From: Massospora cicadina
Lineage: Eukaryota > Entomophthoromycota > Entomophthoromycetes > Entomophthorales > Entomophthoraceae
Direction of reading: 5' to 3'
Assembly (NCBI GenBank): GCA_022478985.1
Contig: JAKSZP010015911.1
Location: forward strand, 62,001 to 126,000
DNA: 64,000 nucleotides
The notes beneath the pieces were generated by a model. That model did not search any database, had not been told where the DNA came from, and saw nothing but the letters and a program-made list of their open reading frames with translations. A program made the position numbers and the translations under genes. Positions 10,290 through 20,560 of the stretch are shown one piece after another (the first letter of the stretch is position 1; each line of letters starts with the position of its first letter).

Positions 10290-12300
10290 TCTTCCATCCA
10301 AGAGATTCTTGATGGATTAGGTGTCAGTCACCATCTTAGCGATATTCTCAAATGGACCTGACCATAATGCATCTAGTTTGTTTCTACTTCTGAAACCATT
10401 TGTATCACAATAGGCAACTCTTTCGCCTATTTGATATTCTTTTAAGGCCAGTCAGTTCTTATCATCCAATGATTTTGCTCATATCCTTTTCTTCAACATA
10501 GTATCAAATGCTTGTGAAATCATCTCAATCAGGATATTTGTCAGCCAGTTCAAGTACTGTTTGGCACTCATCCCCAATGTTGGTTCCACCACTCATTATA
10601 AAATCTGTGGCAACGCGGCCTTCCTCCTGTATACAACTCAAACAGCATTTTTCCTGTCGCCGTATGATGACTGATATTGTAGGTGAACATCACCAAACTC
10701 AGGTACTTTCCCCATGAAGAAGTTCTTCCTTTGACCAGCTTTCTTATCATCGTGGCTAGCATTCCATTCACTCATTTGACCAGTCTTTTCGTCTCTGGCC
10801 AGTAGGGTACAGACATGACTCCTCTGATCCCCATTATCTCATTCAGTCGCGGGATCACATGAGATGTGAAGTTTGTCTCATTATCGCTAAGAAGGACCTG
10901 CGGGCATCCATGTCAATATACTACTTGATCCAGGATGAACTTTGTGGTGCTGGTAGCATCTACTTTCGCTAGGGCCTTCATCTTGACCCATCTCATCAGA
11001 TGGTCAATAGCAACTATTATGAACTTGATTCACCCTGTGCTCATTGTCAGCGGTCCCATCACGTTAATAGACACCATATTCCAGGCATATCCAGGGCGGA
11101 CCAGTTAGTATCCAGTTGTATTCTTGTGTGGCTTGTGCAGTTGGCACTCCACACAACAAGCTAGATAGTCAGCGACATCATAGTTGATTGACTCCCAGTA
11201 GTAGTACTGACAAATATATCAGTTGTTTTTCTCAGGCCTCCATGCCTGAAAACCTTATGAGCAGCTTGAACAATAGCTGCTCTTTCCAACAGCTTTGGAA
11301 ATAATAACTGTTCCCAGTAATCATCTTAAACACTTGTCCATCCATGGTCTCGTTGTTTTCCATTGCTTTCAGAAGTGCACCTTGAATTTCTTGGAACGTT
11401 CCCAATTTCTCCATCAACCATTTTCTGTAATAGCTCATCCACTTGTGGGTATACAATTCGGATCATTGGTAACTGCGTTAAGCCATCTGCATTTTGGTGA
11501 GAAGCCCCCACTCAGTGGATAATCTCATAATTGTAAGCCTGTAGCTTAAGTGCCCCTCAGGCCAGTCATCCTTCTGGTTCTCTCAAATTGTGGAGCCAAC
11601 GCAATGAGGAGTGGTCCATCACCACTTTAAAGTGCGTTCTGTAGATATACACCCAAAACTTCTTACAGGTGTATTGACTGCAAGGCATTCACTCTCAGTT
11701 ACGGTGTAATTCCTCTCAGCGGCTGAGAGTGTCTGGATCACATATCCCAACGGATGTTTGTCCCCAAGTTCATCTACTTGACTTAGTATGGCACCAATCA
11801 CTGTCAATGAAGCATCAGTTTTTATAATAAACTCTCAATCAAAATTTCGATATTTCAAGATCGGAGAATCTATTAGGTACCAGCATAGCTCATCAAAGGA
11901 TTCCTGCACTTCTTCATTCCATACAAATCTTTTTTTCAGATCCTTCAACAGATGGAATAAGCGCTTGGCTATTCAGACGAAGACTGAAAAAATTCTTCTA
12001 ATAGATTGATACTCTCAGCAACTCATGCTGGCAATCTCATCTCATCTTGATTGTCAGATTTTCCCCAGCATTGACCTTGTGGATCACATCTCTTGTGCAT
12101 CCCAATTATGGTCGTTTTCTTGGGTCAATACTCCCCAATACCTTTTGAACAATTTGAGCACCTCCCCTTGCTGACCTTCCATCAGATTAGCGAGTTGCTC
12201 TCAATCAACCAATAGTTTATACTCTTGGTTACCCCGGCTGATAATTTCATCTCATTGAGGATGGATTTCCTCAGTTCTGCCGTTGAGATTTCTAGTCGCT
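10290..12300 (-). pseudogene. M1 pol remnant: RNase H and integrase (dUTPase and RT lost)
   Basis: In element sense: a short pre-RT segment shared with P1 (LNEMKLSAGVT, about 12265), then directly the RT C-terminus (AKRLFHLLKDLKK, about 11960), RNase H (QVDELGDKHPLGY, LSAAERNYTVTESECLAV, 11780-11690; NADGLTQLP near 11485) and integrase (CX2C zinc end near 11150; IVAIDHL; LSDNETNFTSH with Asn-Glu in place of the usual DNG; MNGMLATMIRKL). The YLDD-bearing RT block present in P1 is absent. Many stops. Non-autonomous. Confidence 0.75.
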
Positions 12301-12385
12301 TCCTAGGTCTGGAACTCATAGACCATAAAAACCAATATTTTATATGTTTTTATTATATTATATATTGTATTTTTCTTTTGCAATG

Positions 12386-12585
12386 GGACTTGCAACCTAC
12401 AAAAAGGTTCAGAGGTCCATCTTTTCCCCTTCATTCAAACAGGGTCCTATGTATACTCTAACCTACCAGTTATCATAGTTTAAAATCTTATCCTCTTAAG
12501 ATATAACCTTCCATTTGGTTCAGTGGTCCTTTTCTAGAAATTGACCAAAATCTCAGGACATAACCATTTAATGGTTCAGAGGTCC
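12386..12585 (-). repeat. M1 hairpin module 1 (5' of pol)
   Basis: Same module as at 10022-10219. The best hairpin is 12556-12585: GGAC, AT, AACCAT, three-base loop, ATGGTT, five bases, GTCC, with fully paired arms. Another at 12386-12418 has GGAC...AACC...GGTT...GTCC. It lies between the gag-like ORF and pol. Confidence 0.8.
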
Positions 12586-12639
12586 TCTGGGAACATTGCA
12601 ACTATTTTCTCTTAGGCTCAATACTTCCAATTAGTATTG

Positions 12640-13500
12640 CTCTTCTTCACTATACAACCAGCAGCACTGTTTCTTCACATATAGGCTACACTTGCCGACT
12701 TTGGCAATACTCTTAAATATATTAGGCCTTCAATCCCTACTGGTTATTCATCCAACAGGTCCGAAATTCATCTCATATTTTGGTAACTTATTCTTGGATC
12801 CTCATATCTTATTAGCCAAAAGTTCCATCCCATTGTTTAAATCATTTTTCTCCTGAAAACTATTCTTGGCATTTATTGCCATCTTTAATTACACAGGTCA
12901 TTCTGGCCTCGTTAGCTTCATCCAATTTCTACTGAATTGATGAACTAATCTCCAGCAACTTCTGATCATTGGTTGAGTTTAATGAACCAAACGATTTTCT
13001 CCACTATCTTAATCAAATGTCTCCTGTTTTACCTTCATATCTTCATTGGTATAGCAATCCAATTCCTCTGATTGATTGCTTCCTAATTCATCCAATGCCT
13101 CATCTAAACACTCACTCCTCAGGACTATTTAAAGAGGACCAAATTTCAACCTGAGTTGATCCTGCTGTTCCTTGGGACTATCTCAAGTGGTTCTAATTTC
13201 AACCCAACTTGGCCCTGCCGATCCTCAGGACTATTTAAAGCAGACCCAATTTCAACCCTAGTTGGCCCTACTTATACTCTTCATATCAAGTAGATGTCCG
13301 GTGGAACAGTTTTCTTGCAGCACTAGATAGTTTCATATCTAGGCTGCAAGTGCTTTTTCCTGGTAATGAGTATCTTCCATATGCTTCACTTGGAGCTCCA
13401 CTTCTGAGCTGGGTGAACGCCAATGAATGTGATCCACTTCATGTTCTGTCTTCATTAATGTTACTTTTCCTTATAACATATTGCCAGAATTAGAAATATC
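12640..13500 (-). pseudogene. M1 gag-like ORF (small, coiled-coil prone)
   Basis: First coding region after the primer-binding-like box. It contains HEVDHIHWRSPSSEVELQVK (about 13440), nearly identical in P1 near 36740, then charged helical sequence (NAKNSFQEKNDLNN). There is no zinc knuckle and it is under 300 residues, short for gypsy Gag. By position it should be Gag, but no capsid motif is visible. Stops throughout. Confidence 0.45.
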
Positions 13501-13540
13501 TTTATATAACATCCTTCTAAGTTCTTCTACTCAGCCACAC

Positions 13541-13557
13541 CCTTGTAGTGAGCACCA
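13541..13557 (-). other. M1 primer-binding-like box
   Basis: TGGTGCTCACTACAAGG on the minus strand, immediately inside the 5' LTR. The same box follows the 5' LTR in D1, D2, I and P1, with variants in G2, C and K. Its complement ends in CCA as a tRNA would; I cannot name the tRNA. Confidence 0.65.
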
Positions 13558-13558
13558 A

Positions 13559-14710
13559 CTTAAAAAATTTTTTGGTTCTGGTTATTATTCAGCCAATAAC
13601 TTTATAAACTTATTATTGCAAAGGTTCAGTTCTTGTGCACTTCATCCATGCTGTATAGTATATGATATTATCAGTTGATAATAGTATGACGACTATTATT
13701 CATAGTTGAGTGGAATTCTTAGATCTTGGCTCAACGCTCAGCCAGTATTCCCGCTTGAAATACTTGAGATGTCTTGATATGGGTATTCGTTCCCTCATTC
13801 TGTCCAACCCAATATTCTCTGAGATTCCCTGGTGACAGTTTCTTAGTCCAACACACAGTCAGTAGCAATCCCTGATTGTTTCTCCTTCTTCTCTAGATCC
13901 TCGCTCAGATCTTTACTCTTTGCCTTAAAAGAGTCTCCCAATTATCGCACACAGCAATAATATCCTTGAGAAGAATGGAACAATTGAAAGCTGAGAATAG
14001 TTTACTACTTAAACTATATACTGGATGAAAACTATAGAACTGTATATCTGTAGTATTATCTAAATGTTTTTTATTATGAGTGAATTATAGGGAATTTATA
14101 GTGGGGATTCAGTCATCTAACCCTCAGTTGACACCTCTTTGATGAAACGGCAGCCATTGCCATTGCATCACCCCATTCTCTCTCAGCCACAATGGTTGTC
14201 CCCTTCCTAGCTAGGATTCTGTCATTGGACATCCTCAAGACCTAAACGGAAAGAGTCAGAAAACATTTCCCTAACATTTTCCTCTCGATCCAAGTGAAAC
14301 AACCATATTTGGGTAGCGACCTTCCTAGGTAATGGTACTTATTAACCATTAAGGCAGGTCACAAACCAACTAATCAATTCACTAGTTGCAGGTGGCATCA
14401 CTCGCCTCGCAACTTGCTACTTAAATTACCAGTCAGTTGGTGATGAAACCCAACCGATCCCAATCAGTACACTTGATAGTTAATCACTGTCATATTCCCC
14501 TATCTCATTGGCAACTCTGCTTGACGAGATCTTAAGCATTTGTCCAAAGCGATCCCCAATGGATATGACCAGGCGAATATCCCAAAATTCCCCAAACATA
14601 GTTACTCAAAATTAGGTCCACCGATTTCCAATTCACCTTGCATTAGGGAACTATCCCCTAGCGATTCCTGGTAATCTAGCAGGCTGAGAATATGGGCAAA
14701 AATCCCAACA
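13559..14710 (-). repeat. M1 5' LTR (family A)
   Basis: About 1.15 kb, aligned end to end with 7026-8169. The inner edge is slightly decayed (TAAAAAATTT in place of TGTAAAAATTT on the plus strand). The outer edge CCCAACA abuts the GCATC duplication. Confidence 0.88.
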
Positions 14711-14715
14711 GCATC
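14711..14715. repeat. M1 target site duplication, right copy GCATC
   Basis: Perfect match to 7021-7025. Confidence 0.85.
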
Positions 14716-15234
14716 TCACAACAAAAGCCAGATCCTCAATCTCATATTTTGACTCTTCCTTAAAATCATGAGGGAAATTTGGGGATAGAAAAACCCTCAA
14801 CCAGGGGTTCCATTGCCCCATGGAGTTGCTAGCGGAGTAGGGTGTTGGCAGTAGCTGCAGGCTTTGACTGCCATTTTATTTATATTTTTATAAATGGGAA
14901 AACTGTTTTTAGGACAAAAATGGCGGGGGTGCAGAAAGTTGGATCAATGAAGAACTTCTCTAATATAAAATCTAGTTTAACATTATAATATTAGTCATTT
15001 TCATCAATTCAAATGAGACAACTAAATTGATTTGACTTGGCTAATGCTGGCCCAGCCACTGGAGATGGCGAGCTGTCTTCACCTGATTGGATGCAAACTG
15101 TAAACCATGGCAGCTCAGCTGAAATTGTTTCAGCCATCGGCTCAGGTTGGCATAAATTGACCAGATTTATAATTTTTAAAATCTTGATTGGCTGCATCTA
15201 TGGAAGCAATGTCAATATTTGTTGATATTGGTAC
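14716..15234 (-). other. LINE-2, region 3' of the ORF1 knuckle
   Basis: Continuation of LINE-2 between its CCHC knuckle and M1. Minus-strand reading is broken by stops; likely the decayed C-terminal part of ORF1. No endonuclease motif seen. Confidence 0.4.
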
Positions 15235-16090
15235 AGAAGAATTGAGCTCCGCTTAAAAATCAGGGCATGCAAGCAGCTGAGCTGACACCAGAGGGGGAGC
15301 AGCAGAAGTGGCGGAGGCAGAAGCTATAGGGCACTTGTGCTTCAAGTGATCAAGCTCAAAGCACAAGGGGCAGATGGCATGGCCATTCTTGATGCATGCT
15401 CAGAAGAGGTGATCAGGGGTGGATCTAATCACAGTGCAAGGGGGAATTGTGAGATGGGTGTCACGATGGAATGGGTGGATCTTCACAAAGGCGCAAGGCC
15501 CTTCCAAATAATCCACTCTATTCAAAAACCACAAATTGCAACATGTGGTCTGCGCCGTAAACAGACAAACCCTCCATGAGCTCATGGTGGAGGAGTTTGG
15601 GGGAAAGGTGGGAGGGCAACCTGGAGAACTGGACCACCAAAGTGGCTACATATGGGAGCCAGGTGAAAATGGTAGGAGTGGGAATATTTTTAAAAATTAA
15701 TGGCAGCTTAGATGCTGCCATTGTATTGGCCTCAGAATGGAAACTGAGGTCAAAATACCCCTTAAAGGGGCAGAAATCTATGAAGCCGGCGTGTTTAAAT
15801 ACCGCTGTGGACATCATGATGATTGCCACACATGCATATGGGAAGAGGTTCCCATATTTGACCCAGAGGCCAAAACGCAAATTGCTCTATGGGAGCACCA
15901 AAAAAGCTTCAGAGCACCACCTGGGAACTTGTTAGATGGTGGGCCAAGTCCTGAGGGTGGAAATAACGCCTGGTAGCATTAGGGAGCTAGCAGAGCCAGC
16001 CCAGGTGTACATTGGCAGTGGCCAAAATATGCCATATGGCAGTGCACCACCAGACCAAGCCAGGGCAGTAGGCGTCAAAAGCATTGTCAT
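15235..16090 (-). pseudogene. LINE-2 ORF1 fragment with CCHC knuckle
   Basis: Minus-strand gag-like ORF1 of a LINE. An RRM-like stretch (VQFSRLPSHLSPKLLHHELM, about 15650-15590) corresponds to the same stretch in LINE-1 ORF1. It is followed by GPCAFVKIHPFHRDTHLTIP (about 15505-15450) and, in a third frame, the knuckle CPLCFELDHLKHKC (CX2CX4HX4C, about 15375-15330). The order and spacing match LINE-1 ORF1, but the sequence is well diverged, so it is another family. The open plus-strand frames here (15337-15579, 15576-15935) are shadows. Confidence 0.7.
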
Positions 16091-16181
16091 CCATAAGTTT
16101 TAGCTCATTTAAGCAACGATTTTTTGTATTTTTTTAAATTTAATTTGGCTTCAATTTTGATGTCAAATTAAAAAAGAGTTT

Positions 16182-16190
16182 TTGGGTAAT
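16182..16190. repeat. LINE-2 target site duplication, right copy
   Basis: TTGGGTAAT, identical to 6582-6590. Confidence 0.7.
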
Positions 16191-16790
16191 ACATTATCCA
16201 GCAGAATAATTTGGCCTTGAAACTCATTAATAAGGTGACAATTATCCATTATTGCTTCTCATTTATCTTGCATAAAATCAGAGGCAACTTCCTAAATTTT
16301 TATTCATATTGGTATGCAACTCCTAATTTAATCCATGAATAAGGATGTTCATTATGATGCATTCCTAAAATTTGGATTAAATAGTGTAAATCAGGAAGAA
16401 AAGAAACGAAGATACTATATTAACTCCTGTTGCCAATACAGTAGAGGATACCTGATCAAAGGTATATAAATCTCTCATAGTTAGTGTGTAACGCAGTGGA
16501 CAAGCGCGAGAAAGTCTTACTTCTAGCAGCATAATTATCCTTTACTAATTGCTGGATAGTAGCACTAGTATTGCTAAGGTGTAAGCGATAATGTTCTTAA
16601 TTTTATATTAGGTAAAACAAACTTAAAAGAAGCTCTAAAGAGTAAACATCAGGTTTCAGAGAAGTCATTTTTTGATCTTAAATTATTGATTTAATGTGTC
16701 ACAATTCCAGATTTAGTGTCAGGACCATATAATTTAAATTCCTCTATTTTGCAATAGACAGTTTCACCATTTACAACAACTTTGGTGCAA
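16191..16790 (-). pseudogene. K gag N-terminal part
   Basis: Starts shortly inside the K primer-binding-like box. A candidate start MTSLKPDVYSLELL lies near 16670. It continues with a charged segment (IQQLVKDNYAARSKTFSRL) and runs into the LINE-2 insertion point. No database-type motif is visible; the call rests on position and on continuity across the target duplication. Confidence 0.5.
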
Positions 16791-16806
16791 CCTGTAGTGA
16801 GTATCA
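16791..16806 (-). other. K primer-binding-like box (decayed)
   Basis: Plus strand CCTGTAGTGAGTATCA, 14 of 16 bases matching the complement of TGGTGCTCACTACAGG found in the other elements. Confidence 0.5.
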
Positions 16807-16808
16807 TT

Positions 16809-17278
16809 TATTGAATTTTGCAATAGGTAGCTAAATTCACTAAGGCATTTAAATATGACCAAAGTTGTCTTACATTAAAGGTTGGGATTTTAACAAAATT
16901 AAGATAAAAGTATTGACCTGAGGAGAAATATAGATAATTTAAGATTCAAAAGCTTTTAATATCAAATAAACTTCTTGATATATATATGATTGATGGGGAC
17001 ACAACGTTGAGATAATTTCTTAGGGACCTCTCAACTAGGTTCTCTAATTTCTGGCAATGTCAAATCATGATTTACGAGTTTACTTCGTTGAAATTGTCAT
17101 AAGCAACATTTCCTATTAGCATCCTATAGCAAGATATATTATGGGAAATCAGAGCCTGCTGATGCTTTTCATCATGATTGGTCGGTCATTTTCCCCTGAT
17201 AATGAGAATAGCTGTTTTTTGTTTTAGTTTGACTTCATCATGGTCCTTTTCAGATCGTTGCCATCACAAATCCCAACA
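16809..17278 (-). repeat. K 5' LTR (about 470 bp)
   Basis: Bounded on the left by the primer-binding-like box and on the right by CCCAACA, i.e. an LTR start TGTTGGG in element sense, as in families A and C. The partner LTR is not in the window, so the edges rest on these signals only. Confidence 0.45.
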
Positions 17279-17339
17279 GAGCCTATTTTTGACCTTCAGC
17301 GTTGGTCAAGAGAACTGTTATGCCAAGGGTTACATAGCC

Positions 17340-18317
17340 AGATTTTAAAATCTAATGTTACTCTGCTAGCGCTATTCAAAGCCTAACCATTCCAGTTGGC
17401 TATAAAATCTATCGGGAACTGAGGTTTTTTTGCAAATACCCCAGGGATTATATGTCAAGATATTCGCCCCATTGACCCATTCAACTCAAATCTGGTCACC
17501 AAGCCTGGGTATATCCTCCCTGAATATAGAGGAACCAGTTGCTTTTACCTAACTTGTATCCTCATTCTTTTCAAATTAAGCAGCGTCTATAGTCATTTTT
17601 GTTCCACTTTACCAGTTGATGAAGTGTATATTAATCATGATTTTGGTACTCTAGATGTTCTTGGGCTTCATGACTTAGTTACTAATTGGTATGATCCCTG
17701 GTACCTTGGGAACGACTCTTTGGGTTAACTGAAGACAAAAAGGATTAAGCGCAGGCCTTATTTGAAAAGTATAGTGTGACTTTTGCTAAAAAACTCTAAT
17801 TTAAGTTGTGCACATGATGTGTTGCACCATATCAATACTGGTAATCATCTGCTAATTTTCACCCATCCTATCAAAAGATAAAGGCGGCAGATGAAGTTGT
17901 TTCTAAAGAAATTACTCAAATTGTGCAACACAGGATGTTAGCGCACTCCAAGTGTCCCTGGACCTCTCCAGTGCTAACTTACTAAGAAAAACACAGTTTT
18001 AATTGCGTGGCAATTGATTATAGGAAGCTCAACAATTTTAACAAAAAAGATTCTTATCTGTCAATGCTTAATTATGATGGGCTAGACAGCTTGGCGGCAC
18101 GTGATACTTTTCAGCCATGGATTATTTTCTAACTATTGGCATATTGAGCTGCCCAAAGTTGAGCAGGAGAATTGCCCATATTTATGACTCAAAGCCTTTA
18201 ACAGCCCAATAGAATGCTGCAAAGGCTGTGCAATGCCCTACATCCTCTTCATCAGGCTATGGATAGTATATTAGGCGATTTAAGAATCTCCTGTGTCTTA
18301 GTTTATTTAGACAATAT
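17340..18317 (+). pseudogene. H pol, N-terminal part: dUTPase-like domain and RT up to YLDD
   Basis: A dUTPase-like stretch: VFLQIPQGLYVKIF (about 17425), then PGYILPEYRG (about 17510), matching the GxIDxxYRG motif with Leu in place of the catalytic Asp, then FGTLDVLGL, a linker also seen in P1 and G2. RT follows: AIDYRKLNNFNKKDSY (about 18010), AMDSILGDLRISCVLVYLD (about 18255-18312). The last codons run into the LTR of D1. Stops throughout. Confidence 0.7.
18313..18317. repeat. D-array target site duplication, left copy
   Basis: AATAT against GATAT at 30769-30773, one mismatch. It falls in the second Asp codon of the H YLDD motif (normally GAT). Confidence 0.6.
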
Positions 18318-19049
18318 TATCATAATATTACAAGTCTGATATTGTAAGAAAGAGCTTTTAGAGGTAAATAATGAAAATGTCGGCCAAAAGATCTTGGTCT
18401 ATATTTAGTGGATTCCCTCAAATCAGGGTGACACTTTTATTAATTCTTCTTGGGAAATTATCATGAGTTTGGGCAGTCAGATTGTACCAACCATGCAGCA
18501 GAATTAGGGGAGTCTGTCTGAGGTTCCCCCGAGCCACTTCCAGTTTAATTCACACACCCAAGCGCAGACCACCCCTTTCATAGGGTTGGAGGAGGTCCCA
18601 CAAGGTGAAAATAGTTTTCTACCCAATAGTTGGGTTAATATATTAAGTCTCTACTTGATGGACTAATCCTTCCTGCTACCGACCCTTCATTGGTTGATAC
18701 ATCCAGTGAGCAGAGTTTCAAAAGATCTGATAGGTTGAAAGCCCATATTACCAATTTGGATGCACCCAGCTTATACTGAATTTCCTGTCCAAATCTCTTC
18801 AAGCTACAGTACATTTTATATACTAATCACCAATTTAAAAAGGGTTCACTTGACTCCCTTATTGCAACTAATAAAAGGTAATAAAATAAATTACATTTTT
18901 TAATTGAAGTTTTTAATATTTTTGTTGCAAGTGGCTGATACCCCCTACTATTTATCCTGCAGAAGAGAACCAGCTTCAACTGCATAAAATTATCGAAATT
19001 TAGGTGTGAAAAACACACAAGCGAGCAGCCCAAACCCTAAATTCCAATA
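18318..19049 (+). repeat. D array LTR1
   Basis: 732 bp. It starts TATCATAATATTACAAGTC against TGTCAGACAATTACAAGTC in LTR2, so the first dinucleotide has decayed. It ends TTCCAATA before the primer-binding-like box. Its second half is close to the fragment at 30486-30768 and differs from LTR2/LTR3. Confidence 0.75.
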
Positions 19050-19064
19050 GGTGCTCACTACAGG
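19050..19064 (+). other. D1 primer-binding-like box
   Basis: GGTGCTCACTACAGG directly after LTR1. Confidence 0.65.
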
Positions 19065-19089
19065 GGGTATTACACCACAAAAACACTAT

Positions 19090-20560
19090 TAAAAATGGAG
19101 TTTGTTGGGGTAAATAACCCTCACAACCTCCCCACGGTTCTGGAACCCTGGCTAGATGCCTTAGAAAAGCAGCTAGCCAGGGTACTGAATTAACTAATAA
19201 CACTTGAATAGCGCATTTGAATAGCCCCTCCTGAGGCTGCTCCAATTTTCCAAACCCTCTTTAAGAGACAATTTTACCCCAGGTGATGGTAGCATTCTTT
19301 CATTCCTTTTCGTTTATAAGGCATTTATGAAAGGTACAACCAATCCCCAAAAAGTAAAGCATATTCTCCTCTTCCTCAGCCGCACCACCCAAGAGGTGAT
19401 TATACCTTATATGGATAACCTTAAAACTTGGGCAGAGGTATAGAAAGCGCTTATTGAGGAGTTTGGATCCACTCAGAGCTTGAGAAGGCAAAAACAGGCC
19501 TTTATGTGCCTTAGTCTGAAAGAGGAAGAGTTGGCCACCTCTTTTGTTGAGCGATTCTATAGTAAATCTCATCCTCTGTTGTTTGCACAAATGCTCCCTC
19601 TTGATGATGCTATTGCTGCTGTTTTGGCTGGATTGGCATCTCAAATCTCTTTGGCGAATCATATCTTTGCCATAAAGCGCTCTTTTAAAAAATATGGGAT
19701 ATAAAGGGGATCTATTAGCAGTTGCTGACTTTTATGAACATAATGATATGCCTGAAGCTCAGAGGCAATAATCTACTATAGCCCCTCCAGTCTCTTCTAT
19801 GGATGTCTCCCTTTAGAAATCTGCTCCCGTGGAGATGCTACAACGAGATGCTCCTCCCCCATTTGAATATAGGCAGGGGATACTAGCAGTGACGGGGCAG
19901 CGCTCTCCTCCATCTCCAACTCCCAAAGTTCAGCCATTGAAGTTAGCTATCACTTTTCCCCGCTCTCATCCTTCTTCAGAGAGGCCTTCCAAAGTGCTAC
20001 AATTGTCACTTTCCTCCAAGGTAATATCTTTATCCCCTTATCATCTCCTTCGGCCATCTCTTCCTCAAAACCTGTAGCCATGGGGAAGCCCAGACCCCCT
20101 ACATCAAAGGCTAAATGTAGAGCCATAACAGTTACAGCATCTCCTCCAAAGTTACTTGGGTAATTGAGCGCCCTCTGGACCTCTCCTGCAACAAAGGAAG
20201 CCCTGACCTTACCTCCCAATCAATGTAATCTTTGACGTGAATTAATAATCCTTCTGACACAAAATATGAAGAGCGTTGTGAAGATGTTGGTCACAACGTC
20301 TTAAGAGCCCCAGGTGAAGTGGAGATACCGATGGGTTGAATCCTAATAGAGTGGACATGGTTAGAATCACCCGCCAAACTTATCTCCAACAAGTTCTGAG
20401 GGGTTTTGAGGCCATTGACACTGCCAGTGACGCTGACCAGCTCATTACCACCTTGATTTGGCCCACCCAGTGTTTTCATACCCTGCATTCTATTCAAGAA
20501 AATACCCTGAAACTGCCAAACGACCTGCCTCTACCCTTTGTTTAAAGGAGGTCCTCGCTC
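19090..20560 (+). pseudogene. D1 gag
   Basis: Capsid-type Gag. The best part is 19480-19690, with KQAFMCLSLKEEELATSFVE and RFYSKSHPLLFAQMLPLDDA, a pattern matching D2 gag (25199-25390). A Pro/Ser-rich C-terminal tail follows (19830-20080). I find no zinc knuckle in either D copy. Stops and frameshifts are frequent. Confidence 0.65.

Larger units (their letters stand above)
7026..14710 (-). mobile_element. M1: gypsy element, full-length ends, internally deleted (P1 family)
   Basis: Minus-strand LTR element of 7,685 bp with both LTRs (TG...CA, about 1.15 kb), a polypurine tract, a primer-binding-like box and a perfect 5-bp target duplication. Internal order in element sense: small gag-like ORF, hairpin module 1, pol remnant (RNase H, integrase), hairpin module 2, region with a conserved antisense frame, polypurine tract. 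Against P1 it lacks about 280 bp holding the dUTPase-like domain and about 700 bp holding RT. It was inserted in LINE-2. Confidence 0.9.
6591..16181 (-). mobile_element. LINE-2: ORF1-only, A-tailed retroelement split by M1
   Basis: Two blocks, 6591-7025 and 14711-16181, about 1.9 kb together once M1 and one GCATC copy are removed. It is flanked by TTGGGTAAT and ends in A11 on the minus strand, so it moved by target-primed reverse transcription. The only recognisable coding content is a LINE ORF1 fragment with RRM-like and CCHC parts. No endonuclease or RT motif lies between the knuckle and the A-tail (about 1 kb). It could be a 5'-truncated and internally deleted LINE or a non-autonomous ORF1-only family. 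Confidence 0.6.
4436..17278 (-). mobile_element. Gypsy element K, interrupted by LINE-2 and M1
   Basis: A Ty3/gypsy element on the minus strand, in two blocks. The right block has a 5' LTR (16809-17278), a primer-binding-like box and the gag N-terminus. The left block has the rest of gag with collagen-like triplets, a broken zinc knuckle and the protease. The break is explained by LINE-2: its 9-bp target duplication TTGGGTAAT at 6582-6590 and 16182-16190 joins the two blocks in the same orientation. Everything 3' of the protease is cut off by LINE-1 or lies outside the window. The bases just after the LTR edge at 17278 belong to the pol of element H, so K probably sits within H. Confidence 0.65.

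Noticed and set aside
15337..15935. Two open plus-strand frames of 80 and 119 codons
   Set aside because: The minus strand of the same stretch matches the RRM-like part of LINE ORF1 and is followed by a CCHC knuckle, so these are shadows.
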